From positions 7,192,001 through 7,256,000 of the forward strand of contig NC_064676.1 in NCBI RefSeq assembly GCF_023278565.1: a stretch of 64,000 nucleotides of DNA. The letters are read 5' to 3'. Positions 36,850-48,557 of the stretch are shown here, piece by piece. Position numbers and translations under genes: made by a program. The notes beneath the pieces are model-generated. The model was not told the DNA's origin, ran no database searches, and saw nothing but the letters and a program-made list of their open reading frames with translations. The DNA is from Colletotrichum lupini. Its lineage: Eukaryota; Ascomycota; Sordariomycetes; Glomerellales; Glomerellaceae. Every line of letters starts with the position of its first letter. Position 1 is the stretch's first letter.

Positions 36850-37990
36850 GATGAACCAAGGGACAAGGAACGCAGAAATCTATAGGCCGCATAATATTGA
36901 GTAAGCTTGTGTTCTTTTTGCATCTCCTAGAGTACATAATGTACAAAAAGATCGCCTCACATTGTAGAGAAACCCATACAAAGATATGACTTCCAGGACC
37001 TGATCTGGGAAAGCAGCCATCGAGTAGGTTATCACTGTTACGTTTCCCATTTGAATCCTGCAGCGACTGCGCCATACATTAGTTAAGGGTTCCCGGATGA
37101 GGGGTTGTCTTCTCATAGATGAACAAAGCGACCTCTCCTATCATGAAATGCCAACTGCGATCAATCAAAATACCCCACAAGACGCATCCTCCCGCCCCGA
37201 GTAGTGCCGCGGGATATGCAAGCCATAGATACATCGCGGGTGCAATTATATCATTCTTGCTTCTGGCGAGCTGGGACGCGAGTTTGTCAAGAACTAGAAC
37301 ACACCATTTCGATAGTACTAGTGCCTAGGATGAGGCCAAGCCAAAGCAAACCCTGAGTTTGGGTGCTGAATTGGGCATATGCCACTGGCCCCATTGTGAG
37401 AAAACAGACGACCCTGGACAGATCCCGCTAGATAAAGGACTCTCGTAACATTGTCACCTGATTTTGGCAGTGTATTTTACCACCAATACTGGAAGAATAT
37501 GTAAGGAATGACTGCACACAAAAATCGAGGCTGGGCCACAAGCTTCATGAAGTGGATGGCCGGCATAAACATCCGCCTCTTTGACCCTACTTGAAGCTGC
37601 CGTACTCCCTGCAAAATCGTGAGGATTTTGAAACAGCCACGGTGTAAAAAGACTTACCCAGAGCCTCAAATTCTTTGTTATTTTGACGATGTTCCACTCT
37701 TGGTCCAGTAAGACACTGTCTGATATAGATTTTCGTAGGTAGAATGTTTCCGGTAAGAGTGATATCTCGAGTAGGAGGAGAACTCCGAAGGCAATTGCAG
37801 CATGATACTGCACGCATAAGATCCCAGCATCAACAACAAATCCTCCGACTATACCCAATATCAGGGCTGTTCACGTTTCTCGGGTGATGCAAGCAGGTCC
37901 GGCGGCCAAGGCATCGGACAGTGAGTCATTGATGTAGAGTCGTGCATGGAATCTCGGCGATTCCCAGTCATTGGACTACAAGAGACCAAG
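36850..37990 (-). pseudogene. Decayed MFS transporter (C-terminal two thirds)
   Basis: Broken reading frames on the minus strand align in order with the second half of a 12-helix major facilitator drug/solute transporter. There is a loop NDSLSDALAAGP, then helix 6 GIVGGFVVDAG and LLEISLLPETFYLRK. Helix 7 PRFLCAVIPYIFFQYWW and helix 8 LLWLGLILGTSTIEM follow. Last come PAALLGAGGCVLWGILIDRS, and near the C-terminus QMGNVTVITYSMAAFPDQ with LEVISLYGFLYN. Frame changes and stops separate these blocks, and the first five helices are absent. It ends within about 250 bp of the right copia LTR and diverges from the P450 relic. The transported substrate cannot be told. Confidence 0.75.
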
Positions 37991-38184
37991 CTTGTATTCA
38001 CTGCAAGATCATCCAAGGCGGAGTCCATTGCGTCGTAACGGACTGGTCTTGCTCCGGGCTTCTCCGCAAATGTTCCTTAGCACTACAAGTTGCGATTAAT
38101 GCCAATTGCCCAATCAATGCAGGTTTCTTTTGTGCATTGGGTACGAACCCTCCGTCTCCAAGCGACAGCTAAGACCCCTGGCCC

Positions 38185-39830
38185 TTGGCACTTGAAGTTC
38201 ACAAGCCTATTTGTCAAACATCGTGAACTGTTCGGTCAGAAAAGAGAATGGTTCGATAACCTACATCTTCGATTTGGACCCGTCGTTCAAATCGCGTGCA
38301 ACGAGGTTTCGTTCGCAAGCTACATAGCAGCAAAGCAAATCTACGGCTCGGGAAGTAAGGACTTCTCAAAAACGGAGCTATACTCTCTCGTTCAGCAAGA
38401 CGGTCACATGTAAGTGCCTTGCCACGGGTTTGTTTTTGACGCTTTTTGTGCTCATGGATCTGACATCTGCAGCAACCTGTTCACAGCCCTCGACTCAGAT
38501 ACCGTACCTATGACACTCTCTTCCAAATGTAAGCTCCGTGCTCTATGGCTAACGTAACCGATGATAGCATAGGACTATACGGCGCCATCTCGATGGCCGG
38601 TACTCCAACTCATCGGTTCTCCGACCTCAGATCATCGAGATGATAGACGAGCGGGCAGGAGCCTTTGGGGCGGTGTGTGCGGTTCCAGATACGGCAGACA
38701 TTTACGTGAGATACCCGAGGTCACCCGCATGAATGTGGTTTCTGACTGTGTGCGTTGAAATATTAGTTTTACCTGCATGCATACGCTCTCGATTGTGTGA
38801 CTGGGATGTTGTTTCATCCTCACAGAACAGACTCACTTGTCGACGCTGGTGACCAGCAGATGGTCAAGCTGCTATCTTATGCCGAAACCCGAGAAGGTAG
38901 ATTCTCATCAAAAGCGCTTTAGAGTCAAGAAACTCTTTGGGATGCGTTCTTAACACTAACAAGTCTAGCTCACGACTCTGGGAGGCCTTGTTCCCGAAGC
39001 TGGTCGACCTGGAACAAGGAAGCAACTTTTTGCGAAAGTTTGTGCAAGACTCGTTGGAAACCGGAGACCACTCCGACTTCACCTTGGCACGACAGCTTTC
39101 AGAATCGAGCCATGTAAGCAGGCCTCTGGCAGAAGCTGAATGCCTCGACCACATTGGCGCTGGGATCGAAACTATAGGTGATACCTTGTGTTGGCTCATT
39201 TGGGAACTCTCTCGGCCCAAACATGAGGGAAGAGTCCAAAAACTTCACAACGAGCTTGTCGAAGCAGGGAATGATCGGCCTCTTCACGAACTGCCCTATC
39301 TGAGCGCTGTTGTTCTTGAGGACTTGCGTTTATTTGCCCCAGGAACGATGTCGCTTCCACGTTACGCGTCAAAACAGAGCGCCTTTATTGATGGATATTT
39401 CATCCCCAAGAATTCGATCGTGGCGTGTAACTCCTTTAGCATGCATCGCCTGGATGAGAGTACGTTCCCGGACGCATGCCAATTCGTTCCTGAGAGATGG
39501 TTGGATTCAGAAGACAACACTGATCAACAACGTTTATTTCTTGCCTTTGGGCTTGGCCCACGGACTTGCATTGGGCGGCAGTAAGCTTGGATACTTCATC
39601 CACGTCGAGTTAGAGGTTCTTGGTCAAGGGGTGAATCGCTAACGCAATGTGCGCTTTGTAATCTTGCTATGGCTGAGATGAGAGCTTGCTTGAATGCAGT
39701 CTACTCCAAGTATCGTACTAGACCCTCCCCGGATATGCGGTCGAGTATGGAGATGGACGATCAAGTTCTAACATCCCGTCCTCGAGATCTGTGCTACAAG
39801 ACACAGTTCGTACCTTGGGACCTAGAGGCG
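38185..39830 (+). pseudogene. Decayed cytochrome P450
   Basis: Motifs appear in the normal P450 order: a proline hinge PGPWHLKFTSLF, FGPVVQIACNEVSF, YSNSSVLRPQIIEMIDERAG, and HAYALDCVTGMLFHP. The I-helix reads GAGIETIGDTLCWL, the ExxR motif EDLR, the PERF region FVPERWL, and the heme-binding loop FGLGPRTCIGR. The text continues after a probable intron with LAMAEMRACLNAVYSKYRT. The catalytic signatures are well kept, but consensus splice sites do not join all blocks in one frame. Shifts appear near 38500 and 38910, an acceptor is missing near 39655, and the membrane anchor upstream of the hinge is not found. I read it as a recent pseudogene, though sequence errors could mimic this. The Cys of the heme loop is intact. 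Confidence 0.75.
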
Positions 39831-40144
39831 TGGTTCTCCAGAGTGCCTTCATCACACGCAGTTGAGGATCACTGGCATCTGTTGCTTGGCAATCGGGCTG
39901 GCACAGGTATCCCATCGACTGCTACAAGGCGACAGTACAATGGTCTCCAGCTTTTCTCCAAATTCTCTGAGATGTGGATTTTTTTATTTGCGGATATAGT
40001 GGAAATAAATCGGAATAACGCCTGATTAGTTCTTCCCCCGCACTCGGATGTACTGTCGCCTTGCAGCAGTCGATGGGATAGAAGCTTAGAATATGAGCCC
40101 TAATTCCGGGTCATCACTCAACTTCCAGAGATCTTCTCAGTACT

Positions 40145-40243
40145 GGAAGGGTGGCCGAGTTGGTTATGGCGCCAGGTTAAGGTCAGCTTAACATCTGTTT
40201 CCTCGTGGGGCAACCCGCGCGAGTTCGAGTCTCGTCCCTTTCA
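40145..40243 (+). tRNA. tRNA-Leu (anticodon AAG) with short intron
   Basis: The 99-nt gene folds as a class II tRNA. The acceptor stem pairs GGAAGGG with CCCTTTC (one G-U) and A is the discriminator. The D arm starts GGCCGAGTTGG. The anticodon loop reads TT-AAG-G, and a 10-nt intron TCAGCTTAAC follows position 37; its CTTAA can pair with the anticodon TTAAG, as in other tRNA introns. The long variable arm is GTGGG-GCAA-CCCGC, and the T arm is GCGAG-TTCGAGT-CTCGT. The anticodon stem has one C-T mismatch at its outer pair. A T-run typical of Pol III termination follows near 40250. The long variable arm with AAG supports leucine (CUU/CUC codons). Confidence 0.9.
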
Positions 40244-43200
40244 AGATTACCTTTTTGCATGTCGTGGTGATATTGATATCCATTGTCCGATGATTTTTTT
40301 GGTGCGATTTGACGAATTCGGTGAACTCCGCCGATGCGTCTTTTTTGGGTACGTACCTCGAGAATTGAGTTCCGTCTGCAGAAATTGTTAGTGCAACGGA
40401 ACGGACCAGTAGATGGGGCAGAAACGGCTCAGAGTGGGTTCTTCGGATACGAGGGACCTGTGAGAACTCTGCACTGGTGGGGCCGTCACCGACAATGTGC
40501 CGTGGACCAACCAGGGACGGTATTTCGTCGTGCACAGGCCACTTTCTCGCCCGATTCATCCCCGACTGTGGGTCCGGGCCTGGATTGATGTTTGCCCCAT
40601 TCCGGACGTCCTCCGACCGGTCTTCCCAGCTGCTGTCGACTCGTCTCCACGCAGATGTTACACTCGCTGAAATTGTTGGAACGCACCATCATTTCATGAA
40701 GATTGCGCTGCTGCAGCCTTAGCTTCGGGGGGCCACGGGGGACCCAAGCGACCCAAGGTCCTCAAAATACAGGGGCGATGGATGCTGCAGGCATGTGCGC
40801 ACTGCGCAGCGCTGCCTAGCGCTGTAGTCCACTGTCCACTGGTCCAGAGGTGCAATGTACCGAGGTGAAACGCGGTATTTTGCACTGAGTACTGGGACTG
40901 ACGAAGACTTCAAGCCAAAGAGATATGTCTGTCAGAGCGGCAGAGCAATTGTTGAGACCCGACAGTTGTTGGTTACTGGTGGTCCGGTTCTTGGCCAATC
41001 GTTGCCGACCGTTGCAAGTACGCAGTACGCAACTTTGTGGATTCGAGCCTCTTGGACGACCTGGTCTTCTTCACGTGCGGACTTGCTCTGCTCCGCAATG
41101 CCTTGTCTTGCGTCGTATCATCCTACTGCTGCGCGTCCCAATTCCCTCTCGTAGTCGTCGACTACACTAGACCATATGGGTTCCTGGGAACTGTAAGCAA
41201 CAGCTGGCCATGCGCAGCGCATCTGAGCGTATCTTGTCTCGTAAGATCACAGCTGCGCCGTTTGCTGCCCATCGCGATCGGCCCAGAAATTGGACGTCGG
41301 ATGCTTTTCGCAGACACCGACCACGTGAGCGGTGGAAGCAGTATCGTCTCCGATCAAGGTGCTCGACGGATGCGCATGCCGCCCAGATAAGAGTACGGCT
41401 TGCGAGTGTCAACCTCCAAATGGTGTCGTATCTTTGGGTTGTTTCCGAAGGTCTGGCCGCAGACTTGTTTCGTAAAGCTAACAGCGTCTTATCTCGGGCG
41501 ATAGGCGATTGCTGTTTTCGAACGGCGACCCAGGCAACCAGGAGCGACAAGGGGTTCAAGGGGATTCCTCGGCGTCCACAATTCCATCCTTGAGCCTTGA
41601 GATAAGCAACCACAGCAGTCTGGGGTTTCGGTAGGTCCCCCACGCAGTGATGGAGGAGGCCCCTTTCCGCCCCTACATCGAGTGGGCTTCTTGATGGCCA
41701 CGGTCAGCAAAGTCCCCGTAACGTATCAGTTCGGATAGTCGTACATTGCGCAGATGAGCAGGATGTCTTTCCCCGAGTCCCTGGTCTGAATGGTAAGCTA
41801 CGCCGTATGCCTTACCGAGGCGGGTGGTGTTTGGCGGCTATAGTCCTATCTTCGAGGCGCGCTGGCGCGGTCTGCGACAAGTTGACGTCTTGGTCAGGAG
41901 ACACTTGTGGCGTTATCAAATCGGTTTCCCGGCGTGTAGGCCGCCCCGTGTTTGTAAATGCCGGGATAGCCATTGGTCTCGCTCAGTCTATACCGGCTGA
42001 GTTTCCTAGATTTAGGAAGACGTCGCGTGATCTGCGTAGGATCGATATTCCCGAGGGCTAGAAGTCGGTAGTTGGAGATGTGTTCAGGGCTAAACGTCGT
42101 CGTCACTCCTGTCAGGGCGGCCTGCTTGTCGGCCGCCTTCGTTCTTGCAAGTACCTCGCTAACAGGGTACAGAGTCGGTAGAGTCGGAACTGATGTTTCT
42201 CTGCCTATCAGTACCTTAGCCCATGGTGTATCGATGCCCTTGTGCCGTCCAGCACTCTGTATCAAGGATCTGTTCCGATGAGATGTTGGTTGCTTCGTCT
42301 ACTCCGTACAGAGCCATGTGAGCGTCCCCGGCTGTCAGCGTTTATTGTCTCGCTGGGTGACATTACTCCGTTAATTAATCGCACGAGTGGTGTAGACGGC
42401 ATAGAGTATGGCTTATCCGTACATACATAGGAGATGTTCCTTGGTCCCGGTCGATGGCAAGGGATTCAAGATTCAAGGATTGATGCAGCCGTAGTTCGCA
42501 TCCTGCAGTCGAGCTAACATGGCCATGTCTAGAGCAAGGAGTAAGGATCTTCGTCAATGGAAAATGGGAGACTTTGGCGATGGCCCAGGAAAAGATGGAG
42601 GCGTCAGAGGGATGCGGTTGCCGCAAGGCTGGAGAGGATCCAAGGCGTCGGTGGAGGAAGGCACGGGGTGGGTCTGGTCACTGTCAGCCTTGAGGAAGCC
42701 ACGATGTGAGGCAGGTGTGACGACGGAACCTGCGCACCTTCCGTTTGTTCTCCAAGATATTGCAGGTGGAAGGAAGGGAAGGTGCGATGTCCCCCTTCTT
42801 GAGATGCACCTTCCCGCCCACTCCATCTGGACGCAACCATGTGCTTCCGATCCGACGACATCTTGCCGCATTTCTCAGGCTACAGACGCGAGGTTCACTC
42901 CACTCAACTTCATGTCAAAATACGCCAGCGAACGTGTTTCTCTTGGTCTTCAACTCCACGTCGCATCCCGCTCTCATCGACAGCTGCCGTGGTCTTGGCG
43001 CCTCTAAACAACCTTCCTCACTCGAAGACCTACAGCGGGGTTCCCTATTAGACGGTCTCCCGTCCTGGACTACTCCCGACTCCCCCATGTACCTTGCCTT
43101 GCCCTCTCGGCTCCCGCATGGCTATCTACATACTGTTGCACTGCACTGCAACGGAGAATCTAGACGCAGATCTCTTCCAGGGCAAATGTCGGTTCATGGA

Positions 43201-46200
43201 TGCTGTTGGTCACCGCCATGTGATGCCCTCGCTAATTCGTTTCCAGCTGCGGCTCAGCGGCACCTAAATGTTTTGACGTACGGGAACGAAGGATGAGGAG
43301 GAACCGTTCTCGAGACCCTGCGCGCGTGTCTGCGGGCGTTCGATCACCCTTACCAAAGTCACTGACCAGGTACACCTACCTGTACGCTGGTATCCTTATT
43401 CTGCATACGAGGTCTCAAATTCAACGTCACTTCGTCTAAATGGCTTCTAGTGGTGGTTGTATCGGGCTCTCCGGAAAGGCAATCGAACCTTTTACTTTGC
43501 CCGATTCATACGCTTTCTTTCGGGACTCCGCCAAGCAATTTGTCGGTCTGCACTCGGTGTGTTAAAACTCGCTCTCGCCATCCCCACTTCACCAGCGACC
43601 GTCATCGCGCGCGCCACACCCGCTTCCATCAAAAGCGAGGCATTGCGCATTTTGCTGCCGTCGCTGGGCCTCATTGGAAAGCCATTGAGCTGATCATGAT
43701 GCAAGGCTATCGATTTGTTCCATCATGCCATCTCAGCCTTTCCCCGGATTCGATACGTATATACGTATCGTGAGTGTGCCCCTCCTGTTCAGCCTGGCAG
43801 TGGACAGGGTCTCCAGGGTCTAAGGGTACCAATTGCGCCATCAGCGAGCCTTCAGGCTTCAGCGCAAGTGGACGACCCAGCATGGCGGGACAAACGTCGA
43901 CGTCCTTGTCGCGTGTGCTGCGATCGGGTGTCATCCCCCGGACTGGCCTGGCTTCCCTCCACCAAATAGCCGGGTTTGGCGCTGAGCCGGCTCGATAGGT
44001 GCTGAGGGAGAAATTTCTTGGCCTGACGACTCGTCTGTCTTTCCCATCAAGGAATCGAACGCTTTCCTCGCATCCCGACGACAGACATGAATGGTAGACT
44101 GACAGCCACCAACGATTGTCACCGACAAGTATCTCACCCGCGTTAAGCCGGCGCAGAGATACTCTTACGTACGACTCGGCTTGGCTCTAACTTGGTGCGG
44201 CAGGTGGGCGGATCATCACTGGAGTACCCTCTGTGACATCAGCACCTATTCAGGGCCTCCTCAGAGCCACTTCAGAACCACTTCTCACGGGAGCTTGCAG
44301 GCCTCACGATCCTAGTGGGCTTGGTTGTATCAGGGAGTTATTCAAGGTGTGCCCCCCGACCCTGTGTTGGCGCGCAGAGACAGCCTTGGGATTCCCTGTG
44401 CAGAACGGGGGGAGCCCCTGTCTCCCCCCCCATCTGCTCCAGTCTCCTCCATTTTCCTCCATTTCTCTCCATTCTCTCTCCATCCAAGCGCGTCCACTTG
44501 GCTCACTTTTCAAACGCTCACTCGCTCGCTTTGCGACCGCCAACCGTGTCGTCCTCCACCGTCGTCGGGATCAAGACGGCAAGACGGAAGATTGAGAGAC
44601 TCCACGACTCGCACCGGGCGAACCAACGGTCTGCATTTGCGTGGAGAGCATGCGGCGCTAGTCGGGCAACTGGGACCACAGCACTACGTCATTACGCATT
44701 ATGTGCATTGAGCAGGTCGAGGATGAGGACTGATGGAGAAATGGATCATTTCTTTGCTGTCTCAGAGGTTGACGATTTTTTTGTGCTGCCGCTGCCGCTG
44801 CCTCTAGGCACTCGGTCCCTGATTGTTTCCCCTCGACACGACGAGGATTATTAGACGTGGAGCGCAAGCCGCAACCACAAAGCGTAACAACGTGGAACGT
44901 TGGAGCCTCATCCGACGCCTCGCGGCTTCACGGCTCCTCGGGGTCATCCCTTTCGGCGCCGACGGGGGAGGGGAAAAGAGGAGAGTTTTCGAGGAGAAAC
45001 ATGGAAGAGAGCGTTGACAAGGCCTCAATTCTCAAAGTACCTACACATTTCCAACAAGTACGGATGGCTTGATTATTCGTACATCGCCCCCAACCCACCC
45101 GTGCGGGACAACACACATGCGCAAGAAGCCGCGAAGAACACACGAAGAATAATGCCTCCATGGGTTCCTAGCGTCAGCTAGCGGACAGCCAAACCTTGAC
45201 CACTTGTCGAACCGCGGCACTGTAGTGCGGGAAAAGGATTTGCAAAGTCTCAATGTCTCGCCATCCCGCCGCCACTCTCCATGGGACTCTCAGGCCTAAT
45301 CCAAGTCGTGCGACACACAGGCGCGGAGCAAAGTCCTAAGGCGCGCGGACCAATGTCCAAAGGGCCGCAGCCCAATCGGCTGATGATTAGGGACACAGGG
45401 CAGAGGAAATGCAAATGCAAATGCAAGACAGGCTGACAGGCTAGAGCCCAAAGTACCGCCGATAAATCCCATTTACCTTGGGTCGGGTGTTCCAACGATG
45501 GGCTCAATATGCTTTAGACCTGCGGTCGATAGCGCGGGACAAATTACCGCAACCAGGCCCAGAGCCGACACCGTCTGGCTCTACACGCGCTCTTACAGGC
45601 TCACTTCTTCGGCCTGGGTCTTGGCACCACACCAGATACGGCTGTTGCGAGCGATGCGATGCTTGAATGCTTCGATACGGCTGACGCTGGCCACATGCCA
45701 GGCACCTCAGCTCTATCTTCTCGGCCTTGCCTTGCACGGCGTTGCGTTGCCCTTCACTGTGCCGCAGGACGTCGTCCGTAAGCGAGAGAGAGAGCGCCCA
45801 TGCTACCCGCGCTGACTGCCCGGCAAGTCTTGGGAGGCCAGAGTGTGGGCAACAAGATTGCTGTGGCACCGGTCGAATCCACCGGGGACCCCGAGTCAGA
45901 CCAAAGAGGCCGCGAGAGATAAACAGACACAAGTTGAGGGAACCTACGCTAAGAAACCCTTCATCGACATTGTGCGAGCCCGCCCGCGCCCAGCAGTGCA
46001 CACGGCGCCTGTATCCTGTATGGACAGATAGGTACAAGGACAGCACTGATAGGACGAGACATGCGACTACATATGGACGGACAAGGGGCTGAGAGGGGGG
46101 GCAAAGGACATGGGCATGGGCATGGGGGGTGTCGAAGGTACACTACAACTCTTTGGGAGTTTGGTCCCGCAGCCTACGTCCATGTCCAATGAGATGGACG

Positions 46201-46715
46201 TCATTCACCCATCCCGGCGAACGCGACACCAAGGAGTGAGAGAGGAACCGACTGATAGCCCAGTACGGGACGGCACTGAATGGAAGTTGTACAGTGAGGA
46301 GTAAGGACTGCCTCAACTCAATCGAGACCTTCCCTGCCGGCTGTTCTGTCTGTCAATCTGTCTCCGGCAGCCTGTCTGTCTGATTTGTCTCGTTTGTCTA
46401 TTTTTTCGACCCTTGCCGGTTTTTGCCTCTTTTTCTTTTCCTCCTTCCTTTTAAACTCTTCGTCTTCCCATCTCCTCGGCTCTGGAATACTTCAGTTCCA
46501 GTTACACACGGCCGATCCTCCCCCAAATAAACTTCCCTTCCTCTTGGCTTTCCAAATCACATAAGGCCTTCACTGTCCCTCATGTCAATTGGAAGAGTCG
46601 TCTCACCTTTTTAACCTTTCTCTCCTTTCCGGTCCTCCCTCTCGTCGCCTCGGAGCCCGATTTTGACTTGCTACTCGACAGATAGTATAGTCAAACAACA
46701 AAACGGGCTTTCATC
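40244..46715. other. 6.4 kb of normal composition without a recognisable gene
   Basis: No protein family or complete gene can be supported. There are many short overlapping frames on both strands of low-complexity, Arg/Pro/Ser-rich text, typical of non-coding GC-balanced DNA. No RIP signature and no element of the two transposon families is seen. 44400-44480 contains C- and CTCCAT-type tracts. 46310-46700 is strongly pyrimidine-rich and probably the promoter and leader of the downstream permease. Confidence 0.5.
43028..43082 (-). pseudogene. Possible 5S rRNA-like fragment
   Basis: On the minus strand the segment AGTAGTCCAGGACGGGAGAC, then a GGGAACCCC box and GCTGTAGGTCTT, resembles the 3' part of eukaryotic 5S rRNA (GGATGGGAGACC, GGGAATACC, GCTGTAGGC). 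The 5' half is not recognisable, and the usual ascomycete 3' end (TGTTGTATGT) is not matched. If real it is a partial, divergent 5S-derived copy. Confidence 0.3.
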
Positions 46716-48557
46716 ATGGCGCATGTGCTCTCGCAAGACCCCGGTGCTCGCGAGCACGATCTCGGCTTCAACAAGGGCGATATCAAGGATGGCTACACTA
46801 CCCGACCCTCCCGTTCCGACGATGGCGGTGCCGATAACATGCTCGAGTCTCTGGGTTACAAGCCCGAGCTGGAGCGTAATCGCTCAACGCTGCAGGTTGC
46901 CTTCATGTCCTTCGTCCTCGCTGCTATCCCCTACGGTCTTGCCACTACCATGATCTACCCCTTGGCTGGCGGTGGCCCTGTGAACATTATCTGGGGATGG
47001 CTCGGCGTGTCTTTGATCATCATCTGTGTCGCTGCCTCGCTCGGTGAAATCACCAGTGTCTACCCTACTGCCGGAGGTACTTACCAGCTTTTCTTCTCCG
47101 TCATGTTTGCCGTTGCGACGGCCGGCCGGCTCCGAAATTCGCCAAATCCGGACTTTATGCTGACGACTTCTCTCTGATAGGTGTCTACTACCAAGCCTTC
47201 ATGCTTTCCTCTCCCAAGTACCGCCGCGTGGCCAGCTGGATTTGCGGCTGGTTGTACGTGGTGGGAAACATTACCATCACTCTGGCCGTGAACTTTGGAA
47301 CTGCTCTGTTCATCGTCGCATGCGTCAACGTTTTCGAGTCGGAACCTGGTGTCGGCGTCCTTGCTGGCGAGCCGTACCAGGTTTTCCTCATCTTCCTGGG
47401 TTTGACCTTCATTTGCAACATTGTGTCCTCGCTCGGCAACAGGTGGCTGCCCATCCTTGATGTAAGAATGCTTCTGCTCCCGCGTGCCCGGTGTTGTACA
47501 GTTGTGAAATGAAAGCATACTAAACTTTTCGTGACTTAGTCCGCGGCTATTTTCTGGACATTCGCTGGTGTCTTCGCCATCATCATCTCCGTCCTCGTCG
47601 TCGCCAAGAACGGCCGTCACGATGCCAAATACGTCTTCACCCACTTCGAGGCCAACTCCGGATGGCCCGATGGATGGTCTTTCTGCGTCGGTCTCCTTCA
47701 CGCCGGATACGCCACTTCGTCCACTGGCATGGTTATCTCCATGTGCGAGGAGGTCAAGAAGCCCGCTACTCAGGTCCCTAAGGCACTCGTCCTCACCGTC
47801 TGCCTCAACACCCTGGCCGGTCTCCTGTTCCTTATCCCTCTCGTCTTCGTGCTCCCCGACATCACCTATTTGATCAACCTGGCTTCCGGTCAGCCCGTCC
47901 CCGCCATCGTCAAGGACGCCATGGGAACATCCGGCGGTGCCTTCGGACTCCTCTTTCCTCTCATTGTCCTGGCCATCCTTTGCGGTATCGGCTGCACCAC
48001 CGCCGCCTCTCGTTGCACCTGGGCCTTCGCTCGTGATGGTGCCATCCCTGGCTCCCGCTGGTGGAAGGAGGTCCACCCCAAGCTGGACGTTCCCCTGAAC
48101 GCCATGATGCTCAGCATGGTTGTCCAGATCATTCTCGGTGTCATCTACTTCGGCTCCAGCGCTGCTTTCAACGCCTTCTCCGGTGTTGGTGTCATTTGCT
48201 TGACTGCCTCGTACGCCATTCCCATCGGTATCAGTCTCTTCAACGGCCGCACCCACCTTGTCGGCAGCCCCTTCAACCTCGGCAAGTTTGGTGTCGCCGC
48301 CAACGTCATATCTCTCGGTAAGTACACTTTCCAAAACAAATTTCATCATTAGGTCCAAAGCTAACTCTTTGGCAGCCTGGTCTGCTCTTGCCATGCCCTT
48401 GTTCTGCATGCCCACCTTCGTTCCCGTCACCCCCACGACCATCAACTACGCGCCCGCCGTCTTCGTCGCCGCCTGCCTCATTTCCGGTGGATGGTACTTT
48501 GCCTGGGGCAAGAAGAACTACGCCGGGCCCCCTACCAACGAGGAGCCTGCTTTCTAA
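46716..48557 (+). CDS. APC-family permease (choline/GABA permease-like)
   Basis: Plasma-membrane amino acid/polyamine/organocation permease of 533 residues with about 12 predicted helices. Exons are 46716-47076, 47181-47461, 47540-48317 and 48376-48557. All junctions keep frame; the first rebuilds YPTAGGVYYQAFML and the last ISLAWSALAMP. A hydrophilic N-terminus of about 60 residues precedes TM1 (QVAFMSFVLAAIPYGLATTM). The helix-1 and helix-3 regions (PLAGGGPVNIIWGW and ASLGEITSVYPTAGG) match the fungal choline transporter/GABA permease subgroup. The EVKKPATQVPKAL loop is the usual cytoplasmic signature in this family. Substrate is inferred only to group level. A pyrimidine-rich leader of about 400 bp suggests strong expression. 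Confidence 0.92.

Noticed and set aside
42519..43007. 162-codon plus-strand frame
   Set aside because: It is low-complexity, has no domain and no splice or promoter support; overlapping frames on both strands are equally long.
43986..44075. Possible tRNA on the minus strand near a GGAATCGAACGC motif
   Set aside because: The rest of the cloverleaf cannot be formed: no matching acceptor stem or D arm.
47081..48445. 454-codon minus-strand frame
   Set aside because: It is antisense to the APC permease exons and crosses its introns; the sense strand has the clear family text.
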